The notes beneath the pieces were generated by a model that saw only the letters and a program-made list of their open reading frames with translations, searched no databases and was not told the DNA's origin. Shown here one piece after another: positions 1 to 5,302 of a DNA stretch of 7,212 bases. This DNA comes from Clostridiales bacterium (GTDB lineage Bacteria; Bacillota_A; Clostridia; Christensenellales; Christensenellaceae). Where the stretch lies: NCBI GenBank assembly GCA_003149735.1, contig QANA01000073.1, positions 1 to 7,212 on the forward strand. The letters are read 5' to 3'. Every line of letters begins with the position of its first letter. Position 1 is the first letter of the stretch. A program made the position numbers and the translations under genes.

Positions 1-10
1 ACGTGAATGG

Positions 11-39
11 TTTACAGGGTAGTAAAATTGATTTAAAAT
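11..39 (+). promoter_or_regulatory. Sigma-A-type promoter for the aminotransferase/dehydrogenase operon
   Basis: A -35 box TTTACA (11-16, 5 of 6 to consensus) is followed after exactly 17 nt by a -10 box TAAAAT (34-39, 5 of 6). The surroundings are strongly A/T-rich, as usual for Firmicutes promoters. Transcription would begin near 46, giving a leader of about 48 nt before the ATG at 94. That leader contains a small GCG-GAAA-CGC hairpin (55-64) of unknown relevance. This is the only convincing promoter upstream of the first gene in the window. Confidence 0.7.
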
Positions 40-76
40 AATACAAAAATAAAAGCGGAAACGCAGCAGTTTGGGC

Positions 77-82
77 AGGAGG
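77..82 (+). promoter_or_regulatory. Ribosome binding site AGGAGG with long spacing
   Basis: A full-strength AGGAGG lies 11 nt before the ATG at 94, longer than the usual 5-9 nt. No ATG, GTG or TTG lies in frame between the motif and 94, and the next in-frame candidates (GTG at 100, ATG at 118) are still further away, so ATG 94 remains the best start. Confidence 0.75.
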
Positions 83-93
83 CAATACAGATC

Positions 94-1281
94 ATGATCG
101 TGAAAAAATATGTGGAAATGCTGGGCAGAAAATCTGCTATTCGGGAATTGTTTGACTATGGTGCAGCAAGGGCCAAGGAAGTCGGTTATGAAAATGTATT
201 TGACTACAGCCTGGGAAATCCATCGGTAGCGGTGCCAAAGGCATTTAATGAAGCGTTGGCGGCGTTGGCTCTCAGTGGAGAGGATTTGGCAGTGCACGGA
301 TACAGCTCCAGTCTCGGTATTTTTTCGGTGCGTCAGGCAATTGCCGAGTCGCTGCGCAAGCGCTTTGCATTGCCCTATGAAGCAAAACATATTTTTATGA
401 CAACCGGTGCTGCCGGTGCGTTGGCACATGCTCTGAGAGCGGTGGCGGAACCGGGCAGTGAAATACTCACTTTTGCCCCTTATTTTCCCGAATATGGTCC
501 GTATGTGGAAGGAGCAGGCTGCACATTGCGCGTGGTACCTGCGCAGGAGGAGGATTTCCAAATCGATTTTGAAGCATTGGAAAAAATGCTTTCGAACAAT
601 ACTTCCGCTGTGCTGATCAACACGCCCAACAATCCTTCCGGAGTGGTCTATTCGGCGGAAACGCTGGTTCGTTTAGCGGATATGCTGGAAATTAAACAGC
701 GGGAGTTTGGGCATGCGATTTACCTGATTTCCGATGAACCGTATCGCGAGATTATCTTTGGCGGTCGGGAATGCCCCTATGCAGCTCGTTTTTATGATAA
801 CACGATTACCTGCTATTCTTTCAGCAAATCCCTTTCTTTGCCGGGAGAGCGGATTGGTTATGTTGCGGTGAATCCGGCTTGTCAGGACGCAGCGCTGATT
901 GTGGAAATGTGCGGGCAGATTTCCCGCGGGATTGGGCATAACTGCCCGCCGTCCATCATCCAGTTGGCGGTAGCGCAGGTATTGGATCAAACTGCAGACC
1001 TCTCTGTCTATGAAACAAATAAGGAAATTCTTTATACTGCATTGACAAAAATGGGTTTTTCCTGTGTGGAGCCGGGCGGTACCTTTTATATGTTCCCGTG
1101 TGCGCCCGGTGGGGATGCTGAGGCTTTTAGCCAAAAGGCAAAAGAATTTGATCTGCTGCTGGTACCCGGTACCAGTTTTGGCTGCCCCGGGCATTTCCGC
1201 ATATCTTATTGCATTGATACAGAAAAAGTTAAGCGTTCCCTGCAAGCATTCCAAAAGTTAGCGGAGGTCTATTTTGGTTGA
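94..1281 (+). CDS. PLP-dependent aminotransferase, class I/II (aspartate aminotransferase-like)
   Basis: This is a full-length fold-type I aminotransferase of 395 residues, a cytosolic enzyme moving an amino group between an amino acid and a 2-oxo acid. Visible landmarks are the substrate-loop start YSLGNPS (38-44), the cofactor phosphate-binding TGAAGA (104-109), NTPNNPSG (176-183) with the PLP-contacting Asn180, SDEPY (213-217) with Asp214 facing the pyridine nitrogen, and SFSKSLSLPGERIGY (242-256) with Schiff-base Lys245 and phosphate-binding Arg253. HFRISY (367-372) supplies Arg369, the family's alpha-carboxylate anchor, so the substrate is probably a true amino acid. The exact substrate cannot be read from sequence. 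The gene opens an operon and overlaps the dehydrogenase gene by 8 bp, which suggests coupled translation and a shared pathway. The family call is secure; the specific reaction is not. Confidence 0.93.
   Translation: MIVKKYVEMLGRKSAIRELFDYGAARAKEVGYENVFDYSLGNPSVAVPKAFNEALAALALSGEDLAVHGYSSSLGIFSVRQAIAESLRKRFALPYEAKHIFMTTGAAGALAHALRAVAEPGSEILTFAPYFPEYGPYVEGAGCTLRVVPAQEEDFQIDFEALEKMLSNNTSAVLINTPNNPSGVVYSAETLVRLADMLEIKQREFGHAIYLISDEPYREIIFGGRECPYAARFYDNTITCYSFSKSLSLPGERIGYVAVNPACQDAALIVEMCGQISRGIGHNCPPSIIQLAVAQVLDQTADLSVYETNKEILYTALTKMGFSCVEPGGTFYMFPCAPGGDAEAFSQKAKEFDLLLVPGTSFGCPGHFRISYCIDTEKVKRSLQAFQKLAEVYFG
1263..1267 (+). promoter_or_regulatory. Ribosome binding site GGAGG that fixes a TTG start
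   Basis: GGAGG lies inside the last codons of the aminotransferase gene, 6 nt before TTG at 1274. The first in-frame ATG (1295) has only A-rich sequence at Shine-Dalgarno distance. The site therefore favours the TTG start and an 8-bp overlap with the upstream stop codon. Confidence 0.75.
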
Positions 1282-2644
1282 GATAAAAAATGAAATGTTG
1301 CAGAATGCATCGCTTGAGCAGCTGCTAAGACCGCAGGGATTTCGCTGTGCATGCGGGAAAATACATCGGGCGACGCTGAAATATGTGGATATCGGGCGTA
1401 ATGCTCTAAAAAAGTTGCCGGAGCGAGTGCGCCAGTTGGGCGGCAGCCGTGTACAGATGTATTGTGACAAAAATACCTGGCAGGCAGCGGGCAGAGAGGC
1501 AGAAATACTGTTGCAACAAGCAGGGATTGACTGCCGGTGCTATTGTTTTCCGCAGGAACGGGTATATGCCGATGCAGCTCCTGTGGGGCAGGCTGCTATG
1601 CATTTTGATCACAGTTGTGATTTGATCGTTGGGGTAGGTACCGGAACTATAAATGACATCTGCAAGATTATGGTGGGAATCAGCGGACGCCCGTATATTA
1701 TTGTGGGTACGGCACCTTCTATGGATGGATTTGCTTCGGATACTTCTTCCATGGTAGTCGACGGTCTGAAAAGCTCGTTGCCCAGCGCCGGGGCTCAGGC
1801 AATTATTGGCGACAGTGAGATATTGGCCGCCGCGCCCATGGATATGATAAGAGCCGGAGTAGGAGATATGCTGGCGAAATATATCAGCATCTGTGAATGG
1901 CGCCTTTCCCATGAAATTAACGGAGAGTATTACTGCCCGCAGGTAGCGCAACTGGTGCGTAACTCTCTGCAAACGTGTGTGGCACATGCCGACGGATTGG
2001 CAGCAAGGGATCCGGAGGCAGTACAGCATGTTATGGAGGGACTGGTGCTTTCCGGCTTGGCTATGGGGTTTGCCGGTGTTACTCGCCCCGCTTCCGGGAT
2101 GGAGCATTATTTTTCACACTTGTGGGATATGCGGGCATTGGAATTCGGATGGGAGGAACATCTGCACGGGGAGCAGGTAGGGATAGGAACTCTGCTTTCT
2201 TTAAAAATCTATGAGCGGCTGCGCTGCGTGCAGCCCGATCGCCAGAAAGCATTGGCTGCTGCGGCCACATTTTCTCTGCCGGATTGGGAAGAGGAGATGC
2301 GGGCGTTTTTAGGAAGCAGCGCGGAAGGCATTATTGCCTTGGAACAAAAAGAAGGTAAATTCGATAGGGGAAAGCACGCGATGCGTCTGGAAGTGATTTT
2401 GCAAAAATGGCCGTTGTTGCAGCAAATTATGCGGGAAGAACTGCCCGAAGCGCAGATGGTGGAATCCCTGCTGAAAAAACTGGGGGCCAAAACGGAACCG
2501 CAGCAGCTAGGACTGGATCAAGAAACGGTACGTCGCACTTTTATAGCGACAAAAGACATTCGGGATAAATATATCGGAAGTCGGCTGTTATGGGATTTGG
2601 GATTATTGGAGGAATTTGCGGATTTCTTTTTCGGGCAGAAATGA
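1274..2644 (+). CDS. egsA: sn-glycerol-1-phosphate dehydrogenase (AraM/EgsA family)
   Basis: The predicted enzyme uses NAD(P)H to reduce dihydroxyacetone phosphate to sn-glycerol-1-phosphate, the glycerol stereoisomer of archaeal lipids that some Bacillota also make. It belongs to the iron-alcohol-dehydrogenase/dehydroquinate-synthase superfamily. Diagnostic segments are the dinucleotide-binding GVGTGTINDICK (120-131) and GTAPSMDGFASDTSSM (145-160). The expected metal ligands are present: Asp198 in GVGDMLAK, His278 in SGMEHYFSH and His298 in LHGEQVG. The N-terminal CACGKIH (25-31) is a Cys/His motif I associate with bacterial AraM-like proteins. At 456 residues it is longer than typical 350-400 residue members, the excess lying in the helical C-terminal half. 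Start TTG 1274 is chosen for the well-placed GGAGG; ATG 1295 would remove seven residues. It is translationally coupled to the aminotransferase and is the last gene before a terminator. A different substrate within the superfamily is possible but less likely. Confidence 0.88.
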   Translation: MVEIKNEMLQNASLEQLLRPQGFRCACGKIHRATLKYVDIGRNALKKLPERVRQLGGSRVQMYCDKNTWQAAGREAEILLQQAGIDCRCYCFPQERVYADAAPVGQAAMHFDHSCDLIVGVGTGTINDICKIMVGISGRPYIIVGTAPSMDGFASDTSSMVVDGLKSSLPSAGAQAIIGDSEILAAAPMDMIRAGVGDMLAKYISICEWRLSHEINGEYYCPQVAQLVRNSLQTCVAHADGLAARDPEAVQHVMEGLVLSGLAMGFAGVTRPASGMEHYFSHLWDMRALEFGWEEHLHGEQVGIGTLLSLKIYERLRCVQPDRQKALAAAATFSLPDWEEEMRAFLGSSAEGIIALEQKEGKFDRGKHAMRLEVILQKWPLLQQIMREELPEAQMVESLLKKLGAKTEPQQLGLDQETVRRTFIATKDIRDKYIGSRLLWDLGLLEEFADFFFGQK

Positions 2645-2723
2645 CAGCGGATCGTAACTCTGCCATATGGCAGAGTTTTTTCTTTGCTTCAGAAAGGCAT
2701 CATAGTGGAATCGGGAGGAAATT
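2645..2723 (+). other. Intergenic gap between dehydrogenase and flippase
   Basis: After the terminator I see no convincing -35/-10 pair. A CATAGT hexamer at 2701-2706 could pass as a -10, but nothing resembling TTGACA lies 16-18 nt upstream of it. GGGAGG (2713-2718) is a strong ribosome binding site 5 nt before the flippase ATG. The flippase is therefore either read by leakage through the terminator or driven by a promoter I cannot recognise. Confidence 0.5.
2656..2681 (+). terminator. Intrinsic terminator, perfect palindrome plus T-run
   Basis: AACTCTGCC (2656-2664) pairs perfectly with GGCAGAGTT (2669-2677) around an ATAT loop, and six T residues run through 2676-2681. It starts 12 nt after the dehydrogenase stop codon and closes the first operon. 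The whole 22-bp unit is a perfect palindrome. Confidence 0.88.
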
Positions 2724-4301
2724 ATGGCGGAAAAAACGCACTCGAAGGCATCGCGTACTGAAAATTCCCTGCGAAATGTGACTTGTTCCATAGTGGCCTA
2801 TGTGGCAAAATTTGCAGCTTCTTTCTTTTTTCGCATGGCTTTTGTACGGAGCTTGGATAATGTTTATGCGGGAATAGACGGCCTTTTTTCCACCGTATTA
2901 TATATTATTTCGCTGGTAGAAATGGGTTATGAAGTTGCCATGGCTTACGTACTCTACCGGCCGATTGCGGAAGAAAATTATGCGGAAATTCGCCGCATTA
3001 TGCTTTATTATCGGAGCGTTTCCTGCTGGATTGCCATATTGATTCTTTTGTTGGGAATGGCGGTTACCCCTTTTTTACCGCAGATAGTTGGGAAATTGCC
3101 TGATATACCGCATATTCGGTGGGTTTTTATGGCGGCGACGCTTAATATGGCATTGGAATATCTTTTTAAATACCGGCGTACCCTGATTTGTGCAATGCAA
3201 AAACAATATATCTGCACATTGGCACATTATTTGGCCGGAGCAGCTATGGATCTGCTGCAGATTTTAGCGGTATTGCTCACCCGCAACTATTTGCTGTGCC
3301 TGGTGTTGCAGGGGTGCGGTTTGTTGCTGGAAGCAATGGTGGAAGGCTTATATATCAAACGACAGTTCGGTAGGGAGTTTTGGCAAAGACAACGGTGCGG
3401 CATGGAAGGGATACCAATCAGCCGGCAGGTACGCCCCTATATCCATTCGGTGGCACTGCATAAAGCCGGTACGGTGTTGTTGAGTCATGGCGACGTGCTG
3501 CTGATTTCACAACTGGCGGGGATTTTGCAGGCAGGGATTTATTCCAATTATAAATATATTATTTATGCATTGAACAGTGTATATACTTTGCTGATGGAGA
3601 GTGTGGCTGCCGGCATTGGAGAACTGGGGGCACTGGAAGATAAACAGAAGAGCAGAAAGGTCTTTTCGGCAGTGCAGCTGGCGGGAGCCTGGATCTATGG
3701 GTTTTCCGCAGTTTGCCTGTACGTGCTTTTTAATCCGTTTATTGCACTGTGGTTGGGAGAAAATTCTCTGTTTGCTGAAAAAATTGTTGTAGCAATTGTG
3801 TTGCGTTTTTATGTGAATGGCATGAAAAAGGCGGTATCGGTCTATCGGGATGCCTTGGGGTTGTTTATCCATGATCGCTGGATAGCATTGGCGGAATTTC
3901 TGCTGTTTTTCATATTTTCATTCCTATTATGCAATTTGGGCATGGGGGTAGAGGGCGTGATGTATGGTTCGGTATTGGCAGCAGCATGCACTTCTGTGTG
4001 GTTTGAACCATTGCTTTTGTATCGCAAAGGCTTTGCTGCGCCGGGCGCAGGACAGTATTTTATCATGTATATGGCCTTTGCCGGCTGCACATTGGGCGGG
4101 TGTCTGTTGACGAAAGCTGCTGCGCAGATTTTGCCATGGAGCGGCATTGCCGGATTCCTCTGCCAGATAGTAATGTGCATCTTCATTCCCAATCTGTTGT
4201 TCTGGTTATGCTTTGGTCATACAGATGGATTTCGGATTTTGCAAAGAAAAATCGGTGCTTATCTGCATAAAAGCATGAAAAGGGAATTGGTCGAAAAGTG
4301 A
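2724..4301 (+). CDS. Oligosaccharide flippase, MOP superfamily (Wzx-like)
   Basis: This 525-residue integral membrane protein probably moves a lipid-linked saccharide or similar amphiphile from the inner to the outer leaflet. Its length and roughly 12-14 hydrophobic segments match polysaccharide-export flippases. Strongly hydrophobic stretches lie near residues 20-40, 55-78, 100-120, 132-147, 165-187, 188-208, 320-343, 353-366, 387-403, 409-427, 444-464 and 473-497. The early region LDNVYAGIDGLFSTVLYII then LVEMGYEVAMAYVLYRP resembles the conserved start of the Firmicutes flippase group, in which a small residue follows 'Y-G-I-G-LF' and a glutamate sits in the second helix. The N-terminus (1-18) and C-terminus (511-525) are basic and probably cytoplasmic. 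Start ATG 2724 follows GGGAGG at 5 nt. No glycosyltransferase or polymerase neighbours it here, so the cargo is unknown. Family certain, cargo not. Confidence 0.88.
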   Translation: MAEKTHSKASRTENSLRNVTCSIVAYVAKFAASFFFRMAFVRSLDNVYAGIDGLFSTVLYIISLVEMGYEVAMAYVLYRPIAEENYAEIRRIMLYYRSVSCWIAILILLLGMAVTPFLPQIVGKLPDIPHIRWVFMAATLNMALEYLFKYRRTLICAMQKQYICTLAHYLAGAAMDLLQILAVLLTRNYLLCLVLQGCGLLLEAMVEGLYIKRQFGREFWQRQRCGMEGIPISRQVRPYIHSVALHKAGTVLLSHGDVLLISQLAGILQAGIYSNYKYIIYALNSVYTLLMESVAAGIGELGALEDKQKSRKVFSAVQLAGAWIYGFSAVCLYVLFNPFIALWLGENSLFAEKIVVAIVLRFYVNGMKKAVSVYRDALGLFIHDRWIALAEFLLFFIFSFLLCNLGMGVEGVMYGSVLAAACTSVWFEPLLLYRKGFAAPGAGQYFIMYMAFAGCTLGGCLLTKAAAQILPWSGIAGFLCQIVMCIFIPNLLFWLCFGHTDGFRILQRKIGAYLHKSMKRELVEK

Positions 4302-4316
4302 ATAAAGCATGAACGC

Positions 4317-4348
4317 AGGCGCTCTTTTCTTGTCGGAAAAGAGCGCCT
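4317..4348. repeat. Perfect 13-bp inverted repeat centred on the -35 box
   Basis: Arm 4317-4329 (AGGCGCTCTTTTC) is the exact reverse complement of arm 4336-4348, separated by a 6-nt loop TTGTCG (4330-4335). It begins 16 nt after the flippase stop, so it could end the flippase transcript. However, no T-run follows on either strand, and the A/T part of the stem is next to the loop rather than at the base, unlike a usual intrinsic terminator. The loop coincides with a promoter -35 box and the right arm fills the spacer, so a repressor operator is an equally good reading. Confidence 0.8.
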
Positions 4349-4358
4349 ATGCTATAGT
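4330..4358 (+). promoter_or_regulatory. Promoter of the transketolase operon, extended -10
   Basis: TTGTCG (4330-4335, 4 of 6 to TTGACA) is followed by a 17-nt spacer and TATAGT (4353-4358, 5 of 6). A TG dinucleotide at 4350-4351 forms an extended -10 (TGCTATAGT). Transcription would begin near 4364-4366, leaving a leader of about 112 nt. The -35 lies in the loop of the 13-bp inverted repeat, which suggests control by a dimeric DNA-binding protein. Confidence 0.75.
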
Positions 4359-4373
4359 AATAAAGTATGATTT

Positions 4374-4409
4374 GGAGCTGGGCGTAACAGTTGCATCCGG
4401 CACAGCTCC
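4374..4409 (+). repeat. Leader hairpin, 7-bp GGAGCTG/CAGCTCC stem
   Basis: GGAGCTG (4374-4380) pairs perfectly with CAGCTCC (4403-4409). The 22-nt apical region can add a small inner stem (GUAA 4384-4387 with UUGC 4391-4394, one G-U pair). The left arm overlaps both Trp codons of the MIWSWA frame. The stem is G/C-rich enough to form, but its function is unknown. Confidence 0.55.
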
Positions 4410-4414
4410 CTTTT

Positions 4415-4441
4415 GCGGCCTCGAAAGCCTCGGTTGTTTTT
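4415..4441 (+). terminator. Possible weak leader terminator (attenuator)
   Basis: GCGGCC (4415-4420) can pair with GGUUGU (4432-4437), but three of the six pairs are G-U, and the loop is 11 nt. Five T residues (4437-4441) follow directly. A promoter about 55 nt upstream and a gene 36 nt downstream put it where an attenuator would sit. The weakness of the stem keeps this a low-confidence call. Confidence 0.25.
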
Positions 4442-4444
4442 AAG

Positions 4445-4471
4445 CTCGCAATAATTTTTTCTTATTGAGAG
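4445..4471 (+). promoter_or_regulatory. Hairpin covering the transketolase ribosome binding site
   Basis: CAATAA (4449-4454) pairs perfectly with TTATTG (4462-4467) around a T-rich 7-nt loop. After one G-A mismatch the stem continues with CTC (4445-4447) and GAG (4469-4471). The 3' arm contains most of the Shine-Dalgarno GAGAGG (4467-4472), which lies 5 nt before ATG 4478. Folding would hide the site, but the stem is A/T-rich and only modestly stable. Confidence 0.4.
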
Positions 4472-4477
4472 GTATGT

Positions 4478-5299
4478 ATGGAAGCAACAAAAAGAAAATA
4501 TTTGGAAGAAAAAGCCAGGGAAATCCGCCGAGGCACTTTGCGCGCTATTGGCAGTATTGGCTCCGGCCATGTAGGCGGCAGCCTTTCGCTGGCAGAAGTA
4601 TTGGCAGTGCTCTATTTTGAACAGATGCATATAGACCCGGTCCGGCCGGATTGGCCGGAGCGAGATCGCCTGATTCTCTGCAAGGGACATGGCAGCCCGG
4701 CACAATATGCGGCAATGGCATTGAAAGGCTATTTTCCGGAAGAACATTTGGATACTCTGAACGCGGAGGGAACGGATTTACCCAGTCATGGCGATATGCT
4801 GCGCACTCCGGGGATTGACATGAGTGTGGGGTCCTTGGGGCAAGGACTTTCTTGTGCGGTCGGGATGGCTGTTGCTGCCCGCCTGTGTGGTGCTCCCAGC
4901 AGAATTTATGCGATTGTGGGGGATGGTGAAAGCCAGGAAGGGCAGGTCTGGGAAGCGGTAATGTATGCGGCGCAGCAGAAACTGGCAAATTTAACGGTAT
5001 TGGTGGATTATAACCGTATGCAAATTTCAGGGCTGGTGGAAGAGGTGTGTAATCCGGCTCCTTTTTTGGAAAAATTTGCAGCGTTCGGATTTCACGCTTT
5101 AGAAGTAGACGGGCATGACGTAGAGCAAATCAGCGGAGCGATTTGCCGGGCACAGCAAAGGAAAGATTGTCCCACGGCAATTATTCTGCATACCGTTAAA
5201 GGGAAAGGCGTTGCTTTTATTGAGGAAAAGGGATATGCCAATCATTCCATGCCGTTGACCGAGAAGGATTATCGCAGAGCGATAGCGGAGTTGAGGTGA
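4478..5299 (+). CDS. Transketolase, N-terminal (TPP-binding) subunit
   Basis: This 273-residue protein is the pyrophosphate-binding half of a split transketolase, at the usual length for such subunits. With its partner it transfers two-carbon ketol units between sugar phosphates in the cytosolic non-oxidative pentose phosphate pathway. Landmarks are SIGSGHVGGSLS (26-37) with His31, CKGHGSP (68-74) with His71, GSLGQG (118-123), and the thiamine motif GDGESQEGQVWEA (148-160) ending at DYNR, with metal ligands Asp149 and Asn179. KGKGVAF (241-247) leads to His256, the position of the active-site histidine of the 'HG-P' motif. Here that segment reads NHSMP, so the usual glycine is serine, which may affect acceptor choice. 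Start ATG 4478 follows GAGAGG at 5 nt. Only 3 nt separate it from the partner gene. An operon-specific role in making an unusual sugar, rather than housekeeping, is possible. Confidence 0.93.
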   Translation: MEATKRKYLEEKAREIRRGTLRAIGSIGSGHVGGSLSLAEVLAVLYFEQMHIDPVRPDWPERDRLILCKGHGSPAQYAAMALKGYFPEEHLDTLNAEGTDLPSHGDMLRTPGIDMSVGSLGQGLSCAVGMAVAARLCGAPSRIYAIVGDGESQEGQVWEAVMYAAQQKLANLTVLVDYNRMQISGLVEEVCNPAPFLEKFAAFGFHALEVDGHDVEQISGAICRAQQRKDCPTAIILHTVKGKGVAFIEEKGYANHSMPLTEKDYRRAIAELR

Positions 5300-5302
5300 A
5301 AC

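Larger units (their letters stand above)
4365..4477 (+). other. Structured 5' leader of the transketolase operon
   Basis: The predicted leader is long for this compact region and holds several elements in order: a six-codon reading frame MIWSWA (4367-4387), a hairpin over it (4374-4409), a weak hairpin with a T5 tract (4415-4441), and a hairpin that includes the Shine-Dalgarno (4445-4471). I compared it by memory with common riboswitch classes (TPP, SAM, purine, preQ1, fluoride, ZTP, cyclic di-GMP, tetrahydrofolate) and recognise none. It may be a cis-regulatory RNA of unknown type, or ordinary untranslated sequence. Confidence 0.4.

Noticed and set aside
90..99. Palindrome GATCATGATC over the first start codon.
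   Set aside because: A 10-bp palindrome is common by chance, and this one has no partner copy or placement relative to the promoter that suggests an operator.
673..1254. A 193-codon open frame on the - strand inside the aminotransferase gene.
   Set aside because: It is antisense to conserved catalytic motifs and has no family resemblance or ribosome binding site of note.
1406..2107. A 233-codon open frame on the - strand inside the dehydrogenase gene.
   Set aside because: It lies wholly antisense to a well-supported enzyme gene, its translation is rich in Cys, His and Arg with no recognisable motif, and it looks like a codon-bias shadow.
1274..2644. Reading the dehydrogenase as an aminocyclitol or dehydroquinate synthase-type cyclase, because an aminotransferase and transketolase lie nearby.
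   Set aside because: The motifs GTGTIND and TAPSMDG and the ligand pattern Asp/His/His point to glycerol-1-phosphate dehydrogenase rather than to sugar phosphate cyclases of the same superfamily.
4317..4348. Reading the 13-bp inverted repeat as a standard intrinsic terminator for the flippase.
   Set aside because: No T-run follows it on either strand and the A/T-rich part of the stem is next to the loop. It stays possible as a hairpin at the transcript end, but the promoter overlap explains more of what is seen.
4309..4443. A 44-codon + strand frame (ATG 4309 to TAA 4441-4443) spanning the promoter and leader before the transketolase genes.
   Set aside because: No Shine-Dalgarno precedes it, it runs straight through the inverted repeat and promoter, and an open frame of this length is not rare by chance. 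Codon-level conservation in relatives would be needed to revive it.
4352..4747. A 131-codon - strand frame covering the leader and the 5' end of the transketolase gene.
   Set aside because: It overlaps the conserved thiamine-subunit N-terminus antisense and shows no motif; a shadow is the simplest explanation.
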